Of a stretch of 64,000 nucleotides of DNA, positions 8,233-17,944 are shown one piece after another. The notes beneath the pieces were generated by a model, which saw only the letters and a program-made list of their open reading frames with translations, searched no databases and was not told the DNA's origin. The translations under genes were made by a program, and so were the position numbers. This DNA is from Microbacterium sp. CSI-V (GTDB lineage: Bacteria > Actinomycetota > Actinomycetes > Actinomycetales > Microbacteriaceae): positions 124,001-188,000 of the forward strand of contig NZ_MTQM01000007.1 of the NCBI RefSeq assembly GCF_001984105.1, given 5' to 3'. Each line of letters opens with the position of its first letter. The stretch's first letter is position 1.

Positions 8233-9951
8233 ATGTCGTCCCCCTCTTCTTCGCTCCGCGCCGACGTCCAGGCGCTCCGTGACGCCGAAGACCTCGACGT
8301 CCTCATCATCGGAGGGGGAATCAACGGCATCGCCACCCTCCGCGACCTCGCCCTGCAGGGCGTGAAGGTCGCCCTCGTCGAGCGCGGCGACTTCGTCTCC
8401 GGCGCATCCTCGGCCTCGAGCCACATGGTCCACGGCGGCATCCGCTACCTCGAGAACGGCGAGTTCCGCCTCGTGAAGGAAGCGGTCACCGAGCGCAACG
8501 ACCTCCTCAAGACCGCTCCCCACTACGTCAAGCCGCTCGAGACGACGATCCCGATCTACAAGACGTTCTCGGGCATCCTCTCGGCACCGTTCCGCCTCCT
8601 CGTGACCCACGGTCGCGGCAAGCCCAACGAGCGCGGTGCCCTGCTGATCAAGGTCGGCCTGATCATGTATGACACCTTCTCGCGCGACGGCGGCTCGGTT
8701 CCCCGTCACAGGTTCCTCGGCAAGAAGAAGTCGCTGGCGGAGCTGCCCCGGCTCAACCCCGACCTCGCCTACACCGCCACCTACTTCGACGCCTCGATGC
8801 ACGACCCCGAGCGCATCGCGCTCGACGTGCTGCACGACGGCATCGTCGCCGGCGGCGGTCGCACGCAGGCCGTCAACTACGTCTCGGCCGTCGGTGCCGA
8901 CGAGAACGGCGTCCGGGTGCGCGACGAGGTCTCCGGCGAGGAGTTCAGCGTCAAGGCCAAGGTGATCCTCAACACCTCCGGCCCGTGGACCGACCTGACC
9001 AACGGCGCACTGGGTCTCACCACGCAGTTCATGGGGGGGACCAAGGGCTCGCACATCGTGCTCGACAACTCGGAACTCCTCGCCGCCACCGGTGGACGCG
9101 AGATCTTCTTCGAGCACTCCGACGGCCGCATCGTCCTGATCTACCCGCTGAAGGACCGCGTCCTGGTCGGAACGACCGACATCGACGCCGACCCCTCCCA
9201 GCCGGTGGTGTGCACCGACGACGAGATCGAGTACTTCTTCGACCTCATCGGACACGTCTTCCCGACCGTGCCGGTCGACCGCTCGCAGATCGTCTACACC
9301 TTCTCGGGCATCCGCCCGCTCCCCCGCCACGACGACACCGCCCCCGGCTTCGTCTCGCGCGACTACCGCATCGTCGACGACGAGATCGGCGGCATCCCGG
9401 CCATGAGCCTGGTCGGCGGCAAGTGGACCACGTTCCGCGCCCTCGCCGAGCACCTCAGTATGAAGGCGCTGCAGAGCCTCCGCCGTCCGCACCGGGTCAG
9501 CACCCAGGGCCTGCCCATCGGCGGCGGCAAGGGCTTCCCGACCACTCCCGAGGAGCGTCGCCGCTGGGTGTCGGCTCGCACGAATGCGCACTCGACCGCG
9601 GTCGTGGAGGCCATGCTGGAGCGCTACGGCACGCGCGCCGACGCGATCCTCGGCGTCCTGCCGGCGGAGCCCGCCGCCCTCGAGCACGCTCCCGGCTACT
9701 ACCGCGAGGAACTCGTCTGGATCGCGGAGCACGAGCAGGTCGTCCACCTCATCGACGTGCTGCTGCGGCGCACGCACCTCGCCTTCGTCGGCGGGATGAG
9801 CGAGCGCACGCTGCGGGAGGTCGCCGAAGCGGTCGCCGGGCCGCTCGGATGGGATGCCGCCCGCGTCGACGACGAGATCGCGACGACCACCGAGGCGCTG
9901 CGGACCGCGCACCGCGTCGATCTGGCCGAGGCCGGGGTGGCGCGAATCTGA
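8233..9951 (+). CDS. glpD: aerobic glycerol-3-phosphate dehydrogenase
   Basis: FAD-dependent, membrane-associated oxidation of glycerol-3-phosphate to DHA-phosphate, feeding electrons to quinone. 572 residues from the ATG at 8233 (GAAAGG upstream). FAD-binding GGGINGIA at about 27-34, followed by GDFVSGASSASSHMVHGGIRYLE, VLVGTTDID and IRPLPRHDD, all GlpD hallmarks; the C-terminal ~130 residues form the usual helical domain. First gene of the glpD-glpF-glpK series. Confidence 0.95.
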   Translation: MSSPSSSLRADVQALRDAEDLDVLIIGGGINGIATLRDLALQGVKVALVERGDFVSGASSASSHMVHGGIRYLENGEFRLVKEAVTERNDLLKTAPHYVKPLETTIPIYKTFSGILSAPFRLLVTHGRGKPNERGALLIKVGLIMYDTFSRDGGSVPRHRFLGKKKSLAELPRLNPDLAYTATYFDASMHDPERIALDVLHDGIVAGGGRTQAVNYVSAVGADENGVRVRDEVSGEEFSVKAKVILNTSGPWTDLTNGALGLTTQFMGGTKGSHIVLDNSELLAATGGREIFFEHSDGRIVLIYPLKDRVLVGTTDIDADPSQPVVCTDDEIEYFFDLIGHVFPTVPVDRSQIVYTFSGIRPLPRHDDTAPGFVSRDYRIVDDEIGGIPAMSLVGGKWTTFRALAEHLSMKALQSLRRPHRVSTQGLPIGGGKGFPTTPEERRRWVSARTNAHSTAVVEAMLERYGTRADAILGVLPAEPAALEHAPGYYREELVWIAEHEQVVHLIDVLLRRTHLAFVGGMSERTLREVAEAVAGPLGWDAARVDDEIATTTEALRTAHRVDLAEAGVARI

Positions 9952-9957
9952 GAGAAC

Positions 9958-9989
9958 GTGCGGGCGCGCCGTCTGTTGCGCGCCCGCAC
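9958..9989 (+). terminator. Intercistronic hairpin after glpD
   Basis: A 12-bp perfect stem (9958-9969 with 9978-9989) and an 8-base loop, starting six bases after the glpD stop. There is no T-run, so it may be a weak terminator or an mRNA-stabilising hairpin between glpD and glpF. Confidence 0.55.
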
Positions 9990-10071
9990 GGCGGTCGTAG
10001 GTTCAGAACAACCGAGCCGCTACATGCCCGAGCCGATGGCGGCCGGGCACAACAGAAAGGTCGATGACGAC

Positions 10072-10827
10072 ATGCAAGAAGTGAATCTGGGGCTGTACTT
10101 CCTCTCGGAGGTCGTCGGCACCGCCATGCTGATCCTGCTGGGTTGTGGCGTGGTGGCCAACGTGGCACTGGCCAAGACCAAGGGCAATGCCGGTGGATTC
10201 CTGATGGTCAACTGGGGCTGGGGTCTCGCCGTGTTCGCCGGTGTGATCGTGTCGGCGTACTCCGGCGCTCAGCTCAACCCCGCCGTCTCCATCGGGCTCC
10301 TCGTCGCGGGCAAGATCGGCTTCGTCCAGTTCCTCGTCGCGGTCGCCGCGCAGCTGGTCGGCGCCATCATCGGTGCCGTCCTGGCCTGGGCCTCCTACAA
10401 GCAGCACTTCGACGACGAGCCCGACCCCGCCGCCAAGCTGGGCGTGTTCTCCACCGGTCCCGCCATCCGTTCGTACGGCTGGAACCTGGTCACCGAGATC
10501 ATCGCGACCTTCGTCCTGGTCTTCGTGATCTTCGGATTCGCCGACTACGGCGTCGCCGACATCGGCGTCCCCGGCGGCATCGGCGGGCTCGCCGCCGTCC
10601 CGGTGGCGCTGCTCGTGGTGGGTATCGGCGCGTCCCTCGGTGGCCCGACCGGTTACGCGATCAACCCCGCCCGTGACCTCGGACCTCGCATCGCGCACGC
10701 GATCCTGCCCATCAAGGGCAAGGGTTCGAGCGACTGGGGCTACTCGTGGGTGCCGGTCGTCGGCCCCCTCATCGGCGGTCTCCTCGCCGGTGTCCTCTCC
10801 CCGGTCCTGCTGCACCTCAGCAAGTGA
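10072..10827 (+). CDS. glpF: glycerol uptake facilitator (aquaglyceroporin)
   Basis: Membrane channel for glycerol. 251 residues from the ATG at 10072, preceded by AGAAAGG. Two NPA pore motifs are present (AQLNPAVS, about 69-71, and YAINPARDLGPR, about 198-200), with six hydrophobic segments and the extended loop before NPA2 typical of glycerol facilitators. Lies between glpD and glpK, with hairpins on both sides. Confidence 0.93.
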   Translation: MQEVNLGLYFLSEVVGTAMLILLGCGVVANVALAKTKGNAGGFLMVNWGWGLAVFAGVIVSAYSGAQLNPAVSIGLLVAGKIGFVQFLVAVAAQLVGAIIGAVLAWASYKQHFDDEPDPAAKLGVFSTGPAIRSYGWNLVTEIIATFVLVFVIFGFADYGVADIGVPGGIGGLAAVPVALLVVGIGASLGGPTGYAINPARDLGPRIAHAILPIKGKGSSDWGYSWVPVVGPLIGGLLAGVLSPVLLHLSK

Positions 10828-10832
10828 CCTCC

Positions 10833-10861
10833 CACGGGGGCGCCCTGTCGGCGCCCCCGTG
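10833..10861 (+). terminator. Hairpin between glpF and glpK
   Basis: A 12-bp GC-rich perfect stem (10833-10844 with 10850-10861) with loop CTGTC, immediately after glpF. It is followed by C/T-rich sequence rather than a clean T-run, so partial termination that tunes glpK expression is plausible. Confidence 0.6.
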
Positions 10862-10918
10862 CCCACCCCTTCCCTCCTCCGTTCCACCTCAACCCACCAC
10901 TGACAAAGGAGTCCATCC

Positions 10919-12430
10919 ATGGCCGACTACGTCCTCGCCATCGACCAGGGCACGACCTCGACGCGCGCGATGATCTTCAACAAGTCCGGGGGCGTCGTCG
11001 CCGTCGGTCAGAAGGAGCACGAGCAGATCTTCCCCAAGGCCGGGTGGGTCGAGCACGACCCGCTGGAGATCTGGCGCAACACGCAGGAAGTGATCGGTCT
11101 GGCCCTCAGCCGCGCCGACATCACCCGCCACGACATCGCCGCCGTCGGAATCACGAATCAGCGCGAGACCGCGGTGGTCTGGGACAAGAACACCGGAAAG
11201 CCGGTGTACAACGCGATCGTCTGGCAGGACACGCGCACCCAGTCGATCGTCGACCGTCTCGCCGACGGCGACACCGAGCGCTACAAGAGCATCGTCGGCC
11301 TGCCGCTGGCGACCTACTTCTCGGGCACCAAGATCGTGTGGATCCTCGAGAACGTCGACGGCGCACGCGAGAAGGCGGAGGCCGGCGACCTGCTGTTCGG
11401 CACCACCGACACCTGGGTGCTCTGGAACCTCACCGGCGGCATCGACGGCGGCGTCCACGCGACCGACGTCACCAACGCCAGCCGCACGCTGTTCATGGAC
11501 CTCGAGACGCTCCAGTGGCGCGACGACATCCTCGCGGACTTCGGCGTCCCGAAGTCGATGCTCCCCGAGATCCGCTCCTCCTCCGAGGTCTACGGGCAGG
11601 TCGAGTCCTCCTCGCTCCTGCGCGAGACCCCCGTCGCCGGCATCCTGGGCGACCAGCAGGCCGCCACGTTCGGTCAGGCCGCCTTCGACCCGGGTGAGAG
11701 CAAGAACACCTACGGCACGGGCAACTTCCTGATCTTCCAGACGGGTGAGGAGATCGTCCACTCGGAGAACGGCCTGCTGACGACGCTGGGCTACAAGCTC
11801 GGCGACCAGCCCGCGCGCTACGCCCTCGAAGGGTCGATCGCCGTGACCGGATCGCTGATCCAGTGGCTGCGCGACCAGCTCGGCATCATCTCCTCGGCTC
11901 CCGAGGTCGAGGCGCTCGCGAGCTCGGTCGACGACAACGGCGGCGTGTACTTCGTGCCGGCGTTCTCGGGTCTGTTCGCTCCGTACTGGCGTCCGGACGC
12001 CCGCGGCGCGATCGTCGGGATGACGCGCTACGTCAACAAGGGGCACATCGCCCGCGCCGCCCTCGAGGCCACGGCCTTCCAGACGCGCGAGGTGCTCGAC
12101 GCGGTCAACGCCGACTCCGGTGTCGACCTGACCGAGCTCAAGGTCGACGGCGGCATGACCGCCAACGACGCCCTGATGCAGTTCCAGGCCGACATCCTCG
12201 GTGTGCCGGTCGTCCGCCCGGTCGTCGCCGAGACGACGGCGCTGGGTGCCGCGTACGCGGCCGGTCTGGCCGTCGGCTTCTGGGACAACCTCGACGACCT
12301 CCGCGCCAACTGGCAGGAGGACAAGCGCTGGGAGCCCGACATGGACTCCGCCGAGCGCGACCGCGAGCTGCGCCTGTGGAAGAAGGCCGTCACCAAGTCC
12401 ATGGACTGGGTCGACGACGACGTGCGCTGA
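10919..12430 (+). CDS. glpK: glycerol kinase
   Basis: FGGY-family kinase converting glycerol to glycerol-3-phosphate. 503 residues, the usual length, with AAAGGAG upstream of the ATG. ATP/substrate motifs: [40 protein letters not shown], the NTYGTGNFL loop and [16 protein letters not shown]. Works with GlpF (import) and GlpD (oxidation), so the locus can take glycerol to DHA-P; DhaKLM next door handles free DHA. Confidence 0.97.
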   Translation: MADYVLAIDQGTTSTRAMIFNKSGGVVAVGQKEHEQIFPKAGWVEHDPLEIWRNTQEVIGLALSRADITRHDIAAVGITNQRETAVVWDKNTGKPVYNAIVWQDTRTQSIVDRLADGDTERYKSIVGLPLATYFSGTKIVWILENVDGAREKAEAGDLLFGTTDTWVLWNLTGGIDGGVHATDVTNASRTLFMDLETLQWRDDILADFGVPKSMLPEIRSSSEVYGQVESSSLLRETPVAGILGDQQAATFGQAAFDPGESKNTYGTGNFLIFQTGEEIVHSENGLLTTLGYKLGDQPARYALEGSIAVTGSLIQWLRDQLGIISSAPEVEALASSVDDNGGVYFVPAFSGLFAPYWRPDARGAIVGMTRYVNKGHIARAALEATAFQTREVLDAVNADSGVDLTELKVDGGMTANDALMQFQADILGVPVVRPVVAETTALGAAYAAGLAVGFWDNLDDLRANWQEDKRWEPDMDSAERDRELRLWKKAVTKSMDWVDDDVR

Positions 12431-12443
12431 GCGCCCCCGTCAC

Positions 12444-12481
12444 AACGGAACCCCGTCGGCTCGCTGCCGGCGGGGTTCCGT
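12444..12481 (+). terminator. Terminator after glpK
   Basis: Stem of 11 bp pairing AACGGAACCCCG (12444-12455) with CGGGGTTCCG (from 12471), followed by TCGTT. It ends the glp transcription unit 14 bases after the glpK stop. Confidence 0.75.
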
Positions 12482-12516
12482 CGTTCCCGGGAGTTCCGGC
12501 ATCCGGATGCCGAGGC

Positions 12517-12996
12517 TCACCGACCGCGCTTGGGGAACGCCGCTCGCACGGCATCGGACTGCAGGTAGTCCGAGACGCCGATGAGGAGGATCGCGAAGAG
12601 GATCTGCTCGGTGACGACCCAGAACGGGTACAGGCCCGGGATCGCGGCCAGGACGAGGGCGACGACCGGGAAGATCCGGCTGAACAGCTGGAGGCGCCGG
12701 AACGCCCAGTACCAGCCCGCCCGCGCCCGCCAGAGGAAGTAGAAGAGGGTCGTCGTGATGCCGAGCACGACGAGGCACCGCATCCACACGGCGAACCCGA
12801 CGTCGTCCCCGCCGATCGTCATGACCGCGGCGACGACGACGGTTGCCACACCCAGGAGGAATCCGGCGGCGAGGAGGAGCGTGATCGCCCGGAAGGCGCG
12901 GCGGACCCGCGGATCGTCCGACGCGGGGACACGATGGTCGGCCTGTCGTCCGCCCGCGAGGCGGTCGAGGCGTCGCAGGGCGGGTTCGAGCTGCAT
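12517..12996 (-). CDS. small integral membrane protein of unknown function
   Basis: 159 residues from the ATG at 12996. I do not recognise a family. An N-terminal basic, soluble stretch of about 35 residues (LEPALRRLDRLAGG) is followed by four hydrophobic segments (ITLLLAAGFLLGVATVVV; VWMRCLVVLGITTTLFYFLW; IFPVVALVLAAIPGLYPFWV; EQILFAILLIGVSDYL) and a short basic tail. It converges on glpK and lies 26 bases downstream of the OsmC gene stop on the same strand, so it may share its transcript. Confidence 0.7.
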   Translation of the reverse strand: MQLEPALRRLDRLAGGRQADHRVPASDDPRVRRAFRAITLLLAAGFLLGVATVVVAAVMTIGGDDVGFAVWMRCLVVLGITTTLFYFLWRARAGWYWAFRRLQLFSRIFPVVALVLAAIPGLYPFWVVTEQILFAILLIGVSDYLQSDAVRAAFPKRGR

Positions 12997-13022
12997 GGCC
13001 CCACTGTACGACGCGCGAAGCG

Positions 13023-13502
13023 TCAGGCCGCGGTGACCACCGGCTCGTGACGCACCGGGAAGTTCACCGAGTTGGCGATGAAACACCACTCGCGCGCCTG
13101 CCGGTGGGCTGCGACCGCGGCGGCGACCATCGACTCGTCGGCGACGACGACGCGGGGACGCAGCAGGACGTCGGTGAACGCTCCTCCGCCCTTGCCGTCC
13201 TCCACCATCGTCCCGGTCGCGTCGTCGCTGTAGGAGACCACCACCACTCCCGTGGTCACGCAGGCATGCAGGTACGACAGGAGGTGGCACTCGCTGAGGG
13301 CGCCCAGGAGCAGCTCTTCCGGGTTCCACTTCGCCGGGTCGCCGCGGAACGGCTTGTCCGCGGACGCCTCCAGCAGCGGCTTGCCGTCGACCTCGAGCGA
13401 GACCGAGCGGTCGTAGTCCCGGTATCCGCTCGTGCCGCTCCCCCGGTCGCCGGTCCACGTGGCGTGCAGGCGGTACTGGTGCTCTCCGATCATGGTGTCC
13501 AT
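13023..13502 (-). CDS. OsmC family peroxiredoxin-like protein
   Basis: Likely thiol peroxidase acting on organic hydroperoxides. The ATG at 13502 is preceded by GGGAGGGGG; 159 residues. Family features: Cys72 and Cys81 in LSECHLLSYLHAC, WNPEELLLGALS just before, and a further Cys in REWCFIANSVNFPV near the C-terminus. It diverges from the asparaginase gene across only 46 bases. Confidence 0.85.
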   Translation of the reverse strand: MDTMIGEHQYRLHATWTGDRGSGTSGYRDYDRSVSLEVDGKPLLEASADKPFRGDPAKWNPEELLLGALSECHLLSYLHACVTTGVVVVSYSDDATGTMVEDGKGGGAFTDVLLRPRVVVADESMVAAAVAAHRQAREWCFIANSVNFPVRHEPVVTAA

Positions 13503-13548
13503 CCTGCCCCCTCCCGTGTCGTCCGGAGCCGCCGGATACGATGGACGG

Positions 13549-14532
13549 ATGCCTCTCACAGCCCCGGATGCCGTCGAACTCGCCGTCGTCGAGCGCAACG
13601 GATTCATCGAGTCGCGCCACCACGGCGTCGCCGTGGTGCTCTCCCCCGACGGGTCGGAGCATCTCGCTCTGGGCGACCCCTCGGCCCTGTTCCTCCCCCG
13701 CTCGAGCATGAAGCCCCTGCAGGCCCTCGCGTGCCTGTCCGCGGGTGCGGAACTGAGCGGAGAACGCCTCGCGCTGTCGATGGCGAGCCACTGCGGCACG
13801 GACCGCCATGTCGAGGTGGCCCGCGGCATCCTGCAGTCGGCCGGCCTCACCGAGGACGACCTGGGCTGCCCCGCGGCCTGGCCGAGCGACCCGCAGACCC
13901 GCGACGAACTGGTGCGCGACCACGGGGTGCCGTCGCCGCTGCGCATGAACTGCTCCGGCAAGCACGCGGCCATGCTGCTGACGTGCGTCACCAACGGCTG
14001 GTCCACGGCGGACTACCTCGACCCGCAGCACCCGCTGCAGGTCCACATCCGCGAGGTCATCGAGCGTCTGGTCGGCGAGCGCCTGACCACGACCGCGATC
14101 GACGGGTGCGGCGCACCCGTCTACGCCATGACCCTCACCGGACTCGCCCGTGCCATCCAGCGCATCGCAACCTCCTCGGAGCGGTCACCGTTTGCGCTGC
14201 ACCGCAGCGCCGGCGCCCTGGTGCGCGCGGTCCGGGAGAACCCCTGGACGATCGACGGGCCGGGCCGGGCCGACACCGTGGCGATTGAGCGACTCGGCGT
14301 CTTCGCCAAGATGGGCGCCGAGGGCGTGCAGGTCATGACGGCGCAGGACGGCACCACCGTCGCGCTGAAGATGCTCGACGGGTCGAACCGGGCGGGGCAC
14401 GCCGTGGCCCTGCGGCTTCTCGAGCGCGCGGGCGCACTGGAAGCCTCCGCGGTCGCCGACACGCTCGCGGCGCTGCCGCTCGGCGTCCTCGGCGGGGGTC
14501 AGCCGGTCGGAGCGATCCGCGCCGCAGTCTGA
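13549..14532 (+). CDS. asparaginase (Asparaginase_II family)
   Basis: Predicted amidohydrolase releasing ammonia from L-asparagine. 327 residues from the ATG at 13549. Conserved blocks: LFLPRSSMKPLQALACL, SMASHCGTDRHVEVARGIL, MNCSGKHAAMLLTC, TAIDGCGAPVYAMTL and a C-terminal Gly-rich region. This family is unrelated to classical AnsA/AnsB. It converges on an amino-acid permease gene that may supply its substrate (inference). Confidence 0.87.
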   Translation: MPLTAPDAVELAVVERNGFIESRHHGVAVVLSPDGSEHLALGDPSALFLPRSSMKPLQALACLSAGAELSGERLALSMASHCGTDRHVEVARGILQSAGLTEDDLGCPAAWPSDPQTRDELVRDHGVPSPLRMNCSGKHAAMLLTCVTNGWSTADYLDPQHPLQVHIREVIERLVGERLTTTAIDGCGAPVYAMTLTGLARAIQRIATSSERSPFALHRSAGALVRAVRENPWTIDGPGRADTVAIERLGVFAKMGAEGVQVMTAQDGTTVALKMLDGSNRAGHAVALRLLERAGALEASAVADTLAALPLGVLGGGQPVGAIRAAV

Positions 14533-14618
14533 CGCGGAACCGCGCTGACGGACGGCGACCTGGTCGCACGCGCGGCCGCGCCGGGCGCCCCCCGAGGAGG
14601 CGACCGGCGCGACGTGGA

Positions 14619-16151
14619 TCAGATGCCGCCGTCGACCGACCGCGGGTAGGCGATCGGCTCCTCGGGCACGAGCACCTCGGTCTCGCGGTTCAGGCTCTCC
14701 CCTCGGAAGAACGGCTTCGACCGCGGGAAGGCGTACCAGAGCACCATCAGCACGACGCCGATCGCGAGCGAGCCGATTCCCAGCACGAACGTCCCGCCGA
14801 TCCCGAACAGTACCGTGTTGCCGTACTCGGGGTCCCACATGTCGATCGCGGACTGCACGAACGCGTACGTGAGCATGAGCGCGCCCAGCAGGGGCAGGAT
14901 GCCGCGGTAGAAAAGGTTCTTGGCCGAGGTGAACAGGTCGCGGCGGAAGTACCAGACGCAGGCATAGCCGGTGATCGCGTAGTAGAACGCGATCGCCAGC
15001 CCGAGCGACAGGATCGAGTCCTGCAGGATGTTGTCGCTGATGAGGGTCATGCCGACGTAGTAGACGCTCGCGACGATCCCCATGACGAGCGTCGAGAACG
15101 ACGGCGTCTGGAAGCGCGGGTGCACCGTGCTGAATCGCTTCGGAAGCGCCTTGTAGGCCGCCATCGCCAGCGTGCCGCGAGCGGTCGGGAGGATCGTGGT
15201 CTGCGTCGACGACACGGCCGAGATCAGCACGGCCACGATGAGGATCCATCCGAAGGGGCCGAAGAGACCGTCCTTGAGCGCGAGGAACACGTCGTCGGCG
15301 TTGTCGACGTTGGCCAGTCCCGTCCCGTCCTCACCCACGCCCGCGTACATCATCGCCGCGACCGTGACCGCGACGTAGGTGCCGAGCAGGATGACGGTGG
15401 TCAGCAGGGCCGCGCGTCCCGGGATGCGCTTGGGGTCCTTGGTCTCCTCGTTGAGGGCGAGACACGTGTCCCACCCCCAGTAGATGAACAGCGCCAGCAG
15501 CACGGCCTCGGTGAACCCGCTCCAGTCGGTGAAGCCGAGCGGATTGAACCAGGCCAGGTCGAACGGCGTCGGGTTCGGGGCCGTTCCGTCGAAGAACTTC
15601 CACAGCGCGACGATGACGAACAGCGCCAGCACGAGGTACTGCACGCCCAAAAGGATGTTCTGGATGCGCTCGCCGATCTCCACGCCGCGGTAGCTCACCC
15701 AGGTCATGGCGGCGATGAATGCGACACCGGTCGCGGTCACCAGCGGGACGTTCTCGGCGAGCGAGCCGTCGCCGATGAGGGTCCAGAGGTAGATGCCGGC
15801 GATCTGCGCGAGGTTCGCCAGCACGACCATGCCGGCCACGGCGACGCCCCATCCGCCCATCCAGCCGACCCACGGACCGAATGCCTTGGTCCCCCACGTG
15901 AAGGTCGTGCCGCAGTCGGGGACGTCGTTGTTCAGCTCGCGATACGCGAAGGCGATGAACAGCATCGGGATGAAGGCGATGATGAAGGCGATGGGGGCCG
16001 AGGCTCCCACAGCGAGGACGACGAAGCCCAGGGTGGCGACGAGCGAGTACACCGGCGCGGTGGAGGCGAGACCGATGACGGTCGATCCCCAGAGGCCGAG
16101 AGTACCCGCGGCGAGGCCCTTGCCGGCCGTCCGTTCGGGTGCGGTGGTCAT
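14619..16151 (-). CDS. APC superfamily amino-acid permease
   Basis: Polytopic transporter with about 12 hydrophobic segments, 510 residues from the ATG at 16151; no clear Shine-Dalgarno, and upstream starts exist to 16187. N-terminal GLAAGTLGLWGSTVIGLAS is the APC helix-1 signature; a central EETKDPKRIPGRAAL motif is typical of the family. The cytoplasmic tail carries LNRETEVLVPEEPI. Substrate not readable; its neighbourhood next to asparaginase hints at an amino acid or amine. Lies 45 bases downstream of the PP2C phosphatase on the same strand. Confidence 0.85.
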   Translation of the reverse strand: MTTAPERTAGKGLAAGTLGLWGSTVIGLASTAPVYSLVATLGFVVLAVGASAPIAFIIAFIPMLFIAFAYRELNNDVPDCGTTFTWGTKAFGPWVGWMGGWGVAVAGMVVLANLAQIAGIYLWTLIGDGSLAENVPLVTATGVAFIAAMTWVSYRGVEIGERIQNILLGVQYLVLALFVIVALWKFFDGTAPNPTPFDLAWFNPLGFTDWSGFTEAVLLALFIYWGWDTCLALNEETKDPKRIPGRAALLTTVILLGTYVAVTVAAMMYAGVGEDGTGLANVDNADDVFLALKDGLFGPFGWILIVAVLISAVSSTQTTILPTARGTLAMAAYKALPKRFSTVHPRFQTPSFSTLVMGIVASVYYVGMTLISDNILQDSILSLGLAIAFYYAITGYACVWYFRRDLFTSAKNLFYRGILPLLGALMLTYAFVQSAIDMWDPEYGNTVLFGIGGTFVLGIGSLAIGVVLMVLWYAFPRSKPFFRGESLNRETEVLVPEEPIAYPRSVDGGI

Positions 16152-16196
16152 CTGCTGAACGTAGGAGTCAGCAGGCCCCCGGGTCAAGCACCGCGC

Positions 16197-17027
16197 TCAG
16201 GCGGCGCGTCGGGCCACGTCGAGCACGACGATGGTGATGTTGTCGCGGCCGCCGTTCTCGAGCGCCGCCGCCATCATGGCCTCGACCGCGTCGGCGGGGT
16301 CGGGGTTGGCCTCGAGGAAGTGACGGATGCCGAAGTCGGTGAGTTCCTTCGTCAGACCGTCCGAGCAGATGACGAAGCGGTCGCCGTCGAGCACCTCGAG
16401 TCGGAGGTAGTCGGGTTTCACGCTGTCGCTCGGGCCGACGGCACGCGTGATCACGTTGCCGTACGGGTGGTTCTCGGCTTCCTCGGGGCTCAGACGGCCC
16501 GCGGCGATGAGCTCCTGCACGACGGAGTGGTCGGTGGTGATCTGCACGATGTCGTCGTCGCGCAGCAGGTAGACGCGCGAGTCTCCGATGTTCAATGTCA
16601 CCCAGTGGGGCTCGTCTCCCCCGGCCTCGAGGTAGAGGCCCGTGAGGGTCGTCCCCGTTCCCTCGTCGGTGGTCTCGGGGTGGGCGACGATGTCCTTCAC
16701 GGCGCGGGAAAGCGCCTTCTCGATGTTCTTCGGCGACACGATGCCGCTCTCGACGACGGCGCGGAGGCGGTCGACGGTGCTGGCGCTGGCGATCTCACCG
16801 CCGAGGTGGCCGCCCATGCCGTCGGCGACGACGAACAGGGGGAACTCGGCGAGCAGCGCATCCTGATTCACCTCACGGCGCTTGCCGGTGTCGGTGGTCG
16901 CCGCCCAGGAGAGATCGAGTGCGCCGCCCGTCAGGGGAACGGTGCGCGTGTGCGTGGTCACCTCGGGCACGAAAAGATCCTCCGGTTGGCCGACATCTCC
17001 GCCGGCGGAACCGCGCGGCCCTGTCAT
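16197..17027 (-). CDS. PP2C-family Ser/Thr protein phosphatase
   Basis: Metal-dependent phosphoprotein phosphatase of the bacterial Stp/PstP type, soluble (no membrane segment). Motifs in order: REVNQDALL, VADGMGGHLGGE, GTGTTLTGL, NIGDSRVYLL, TTDHSVVQEL, ITRAVG, FVICSDGLT and GGRDNITIVVLDV, which supply the metal-binding aspartates. Start uncertain: ATG at 17027 gives 276 residues, but GTG codons about 26-29 codons in would also work. Potential counterpart of the Ser/Thr kinase at 44872-46008, though unlinked. Confidence 0.87.
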   Translation of the reverse strand: MTGPRGSAGGDVGQPEDLFVPEVTTHTRTVPLTGGALDLSWAATTDTGKRREVNQDALLAEFPLFVVADGMGGHLGGEIASASTVDRLRAVVESGIVSPKNIEKALSRAVKDIVAHPETTDEGTGTTLTGLYLEAGGDEPHWVTLNIGDSRVYLLRDDDIVQITTDHSVVQELIAAGRLSPEEAENHPYGNVITRAVGPSDSVKPDYLRLEVLDGDRFVICSDGLTKELTDFGIRHFLEANPDPADAVEAMMAAALENGGRDNITIVVLDVARRAA

Positions 17028-17085
17028 CCTAGTCGACCGCCGGACGGTGCCCACGGATGCCACGGGCGCGGCGTTCCCGGGGGAA

Positions 17086-17130
17086 ACGATGACGAGCTCC
17101 CCGCGACGGACGCGGGGAGCTCGTCATCGT
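17086..17130 (-). terminator. Strong intrinsic terminator, 19-bp perfect stem
   Basis: Arms 17086-17104 and 17112-17130 pair perfectly over 19 bp around a 7-base loop; on the minus strand TTTCCCC follows. It lies just after the stop of the DUF5684-like gene and insulates it from the PP2C gene. Confidence 0.9.
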
Positions 17131-17137
17131 GTGCGTG

Positions 17138-17824
17138 TCAGACCTGCGGGCCCGCCGGGGGCGGGGGCGTCGGACCGGCCGGGGGTGCCGGCGGGGGCGG
17201 CGTCGTGCCCGCAGCGGGCGGCGCCTGCGGCGGCGCGTAGGGCTGGGCCGGCGGCGCGTAGCCCGCGGGAGCGCCGGGGCCGGCGGCAGGAGCTGCCGGC
17301 ACCGGCTGACCGGGCTGCACGGGGACACCGTTCCACACCGTCTTGTCCGCGAGGAACGAGTTCGCCCACGGCGAGGGCTGGATGTTCGGGTTCCACGGGT
17401 TGCTGCCGAACGCCAGGATGCCGAGCCAGATCCACTGTCCGAGCGGGCCGAGGATGAACAGCAGGAGGATCGGCCACTCGCGACCGAACTTGGCGTTGAC
17501 CCGGTAGGCGACCATGATCAGCGCGACGAACAGAGCCAGACCGGACAGGTACTGGAGGATCGGGATGACCGAGGCGACCACGAGGGCGAGGATCACCCAC
17601 GGCGAGAGGTCGCCGAGCTTGGCCAGCACCAGGTAGTTGTAGACCGGCACCCAGGCGCGCCACTTGCCCTGCACGCCCGCCTTCTCGAAGACCTTCGACA
17701 GCAGGAACGCGCTGATGAGGTAGCCGACGATGGCGAACAGGAAACCGAACAGGGCAAGGATCAGGAAGGCGGCGGCCGACGCGGCATCGCTGGCGCCGTA
17801 ATCGTTGTAAGCCAGATGGATCAT
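17138..17824 (-). CDS. DUF5684-like membrane protein with proline-rich tail
   Basis: 228 residues. Residues 1-150 hold about four membrane segments (AAAFLILALFGFLFAIVGYL; WVILALVVASVIPIL; LSGLALFVALIMVAYRV; WPILLLFILGPLGQWIWLGI) with the KAGVQGKWRAWVPVYNYL motif characteristic of DUF5684 proteins. The last ~75 residues are almost only Pro, Ala, Gly and Gln (PPAQPYAPPQAPPAAG). Function unknown. Closed by a strong terminator. Confidence 0.75.
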   Translation of the reverse strand: MIHLAYNDYGASDAASAAAFLILALFGFLFAIVGYLISAFLLSKVFEKAGVQGKWRAWVPVYNYLVLAKLGDLSPWVILALVVASVIPILQYLSGLALFVALIMVAYRVNAKFGREWPILLLFILGPLGQWIWLGILAFGSNPWNPNIQPSPWANSFLADKTVWNGVPVQPGQPVPAAPAAGPGAPAGYAPPAQPYAPPQAPPAAGTTPPPPAPPAGPTPPPPAGPQV

Positions 17825-17944
17825 GGTGACGAAGTTCCTCTCGGGCCGGATGCGAGCTGGCGCTCGTATCAGCGACGGGTGTCTCCCGCGTACGTCATGC
17901 TAGCGAAGCTGAGTGTTGGCTGACAGTACCTTGACCCGTGGATC

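Noticed and set aside
8161..9912. Open frame of 583 codons antisense to glpD
   Set aside because: GlpD on the plus strand is unambiguous; the antisense frame is Arg/Asp/Gly/Val-rich without any motif.
15120..17240. Open frame of 706 codons on the plus strand
   Set aside because: Antisense to the APC permease and PP2C phosphatase; composition typical of a shadow frame.
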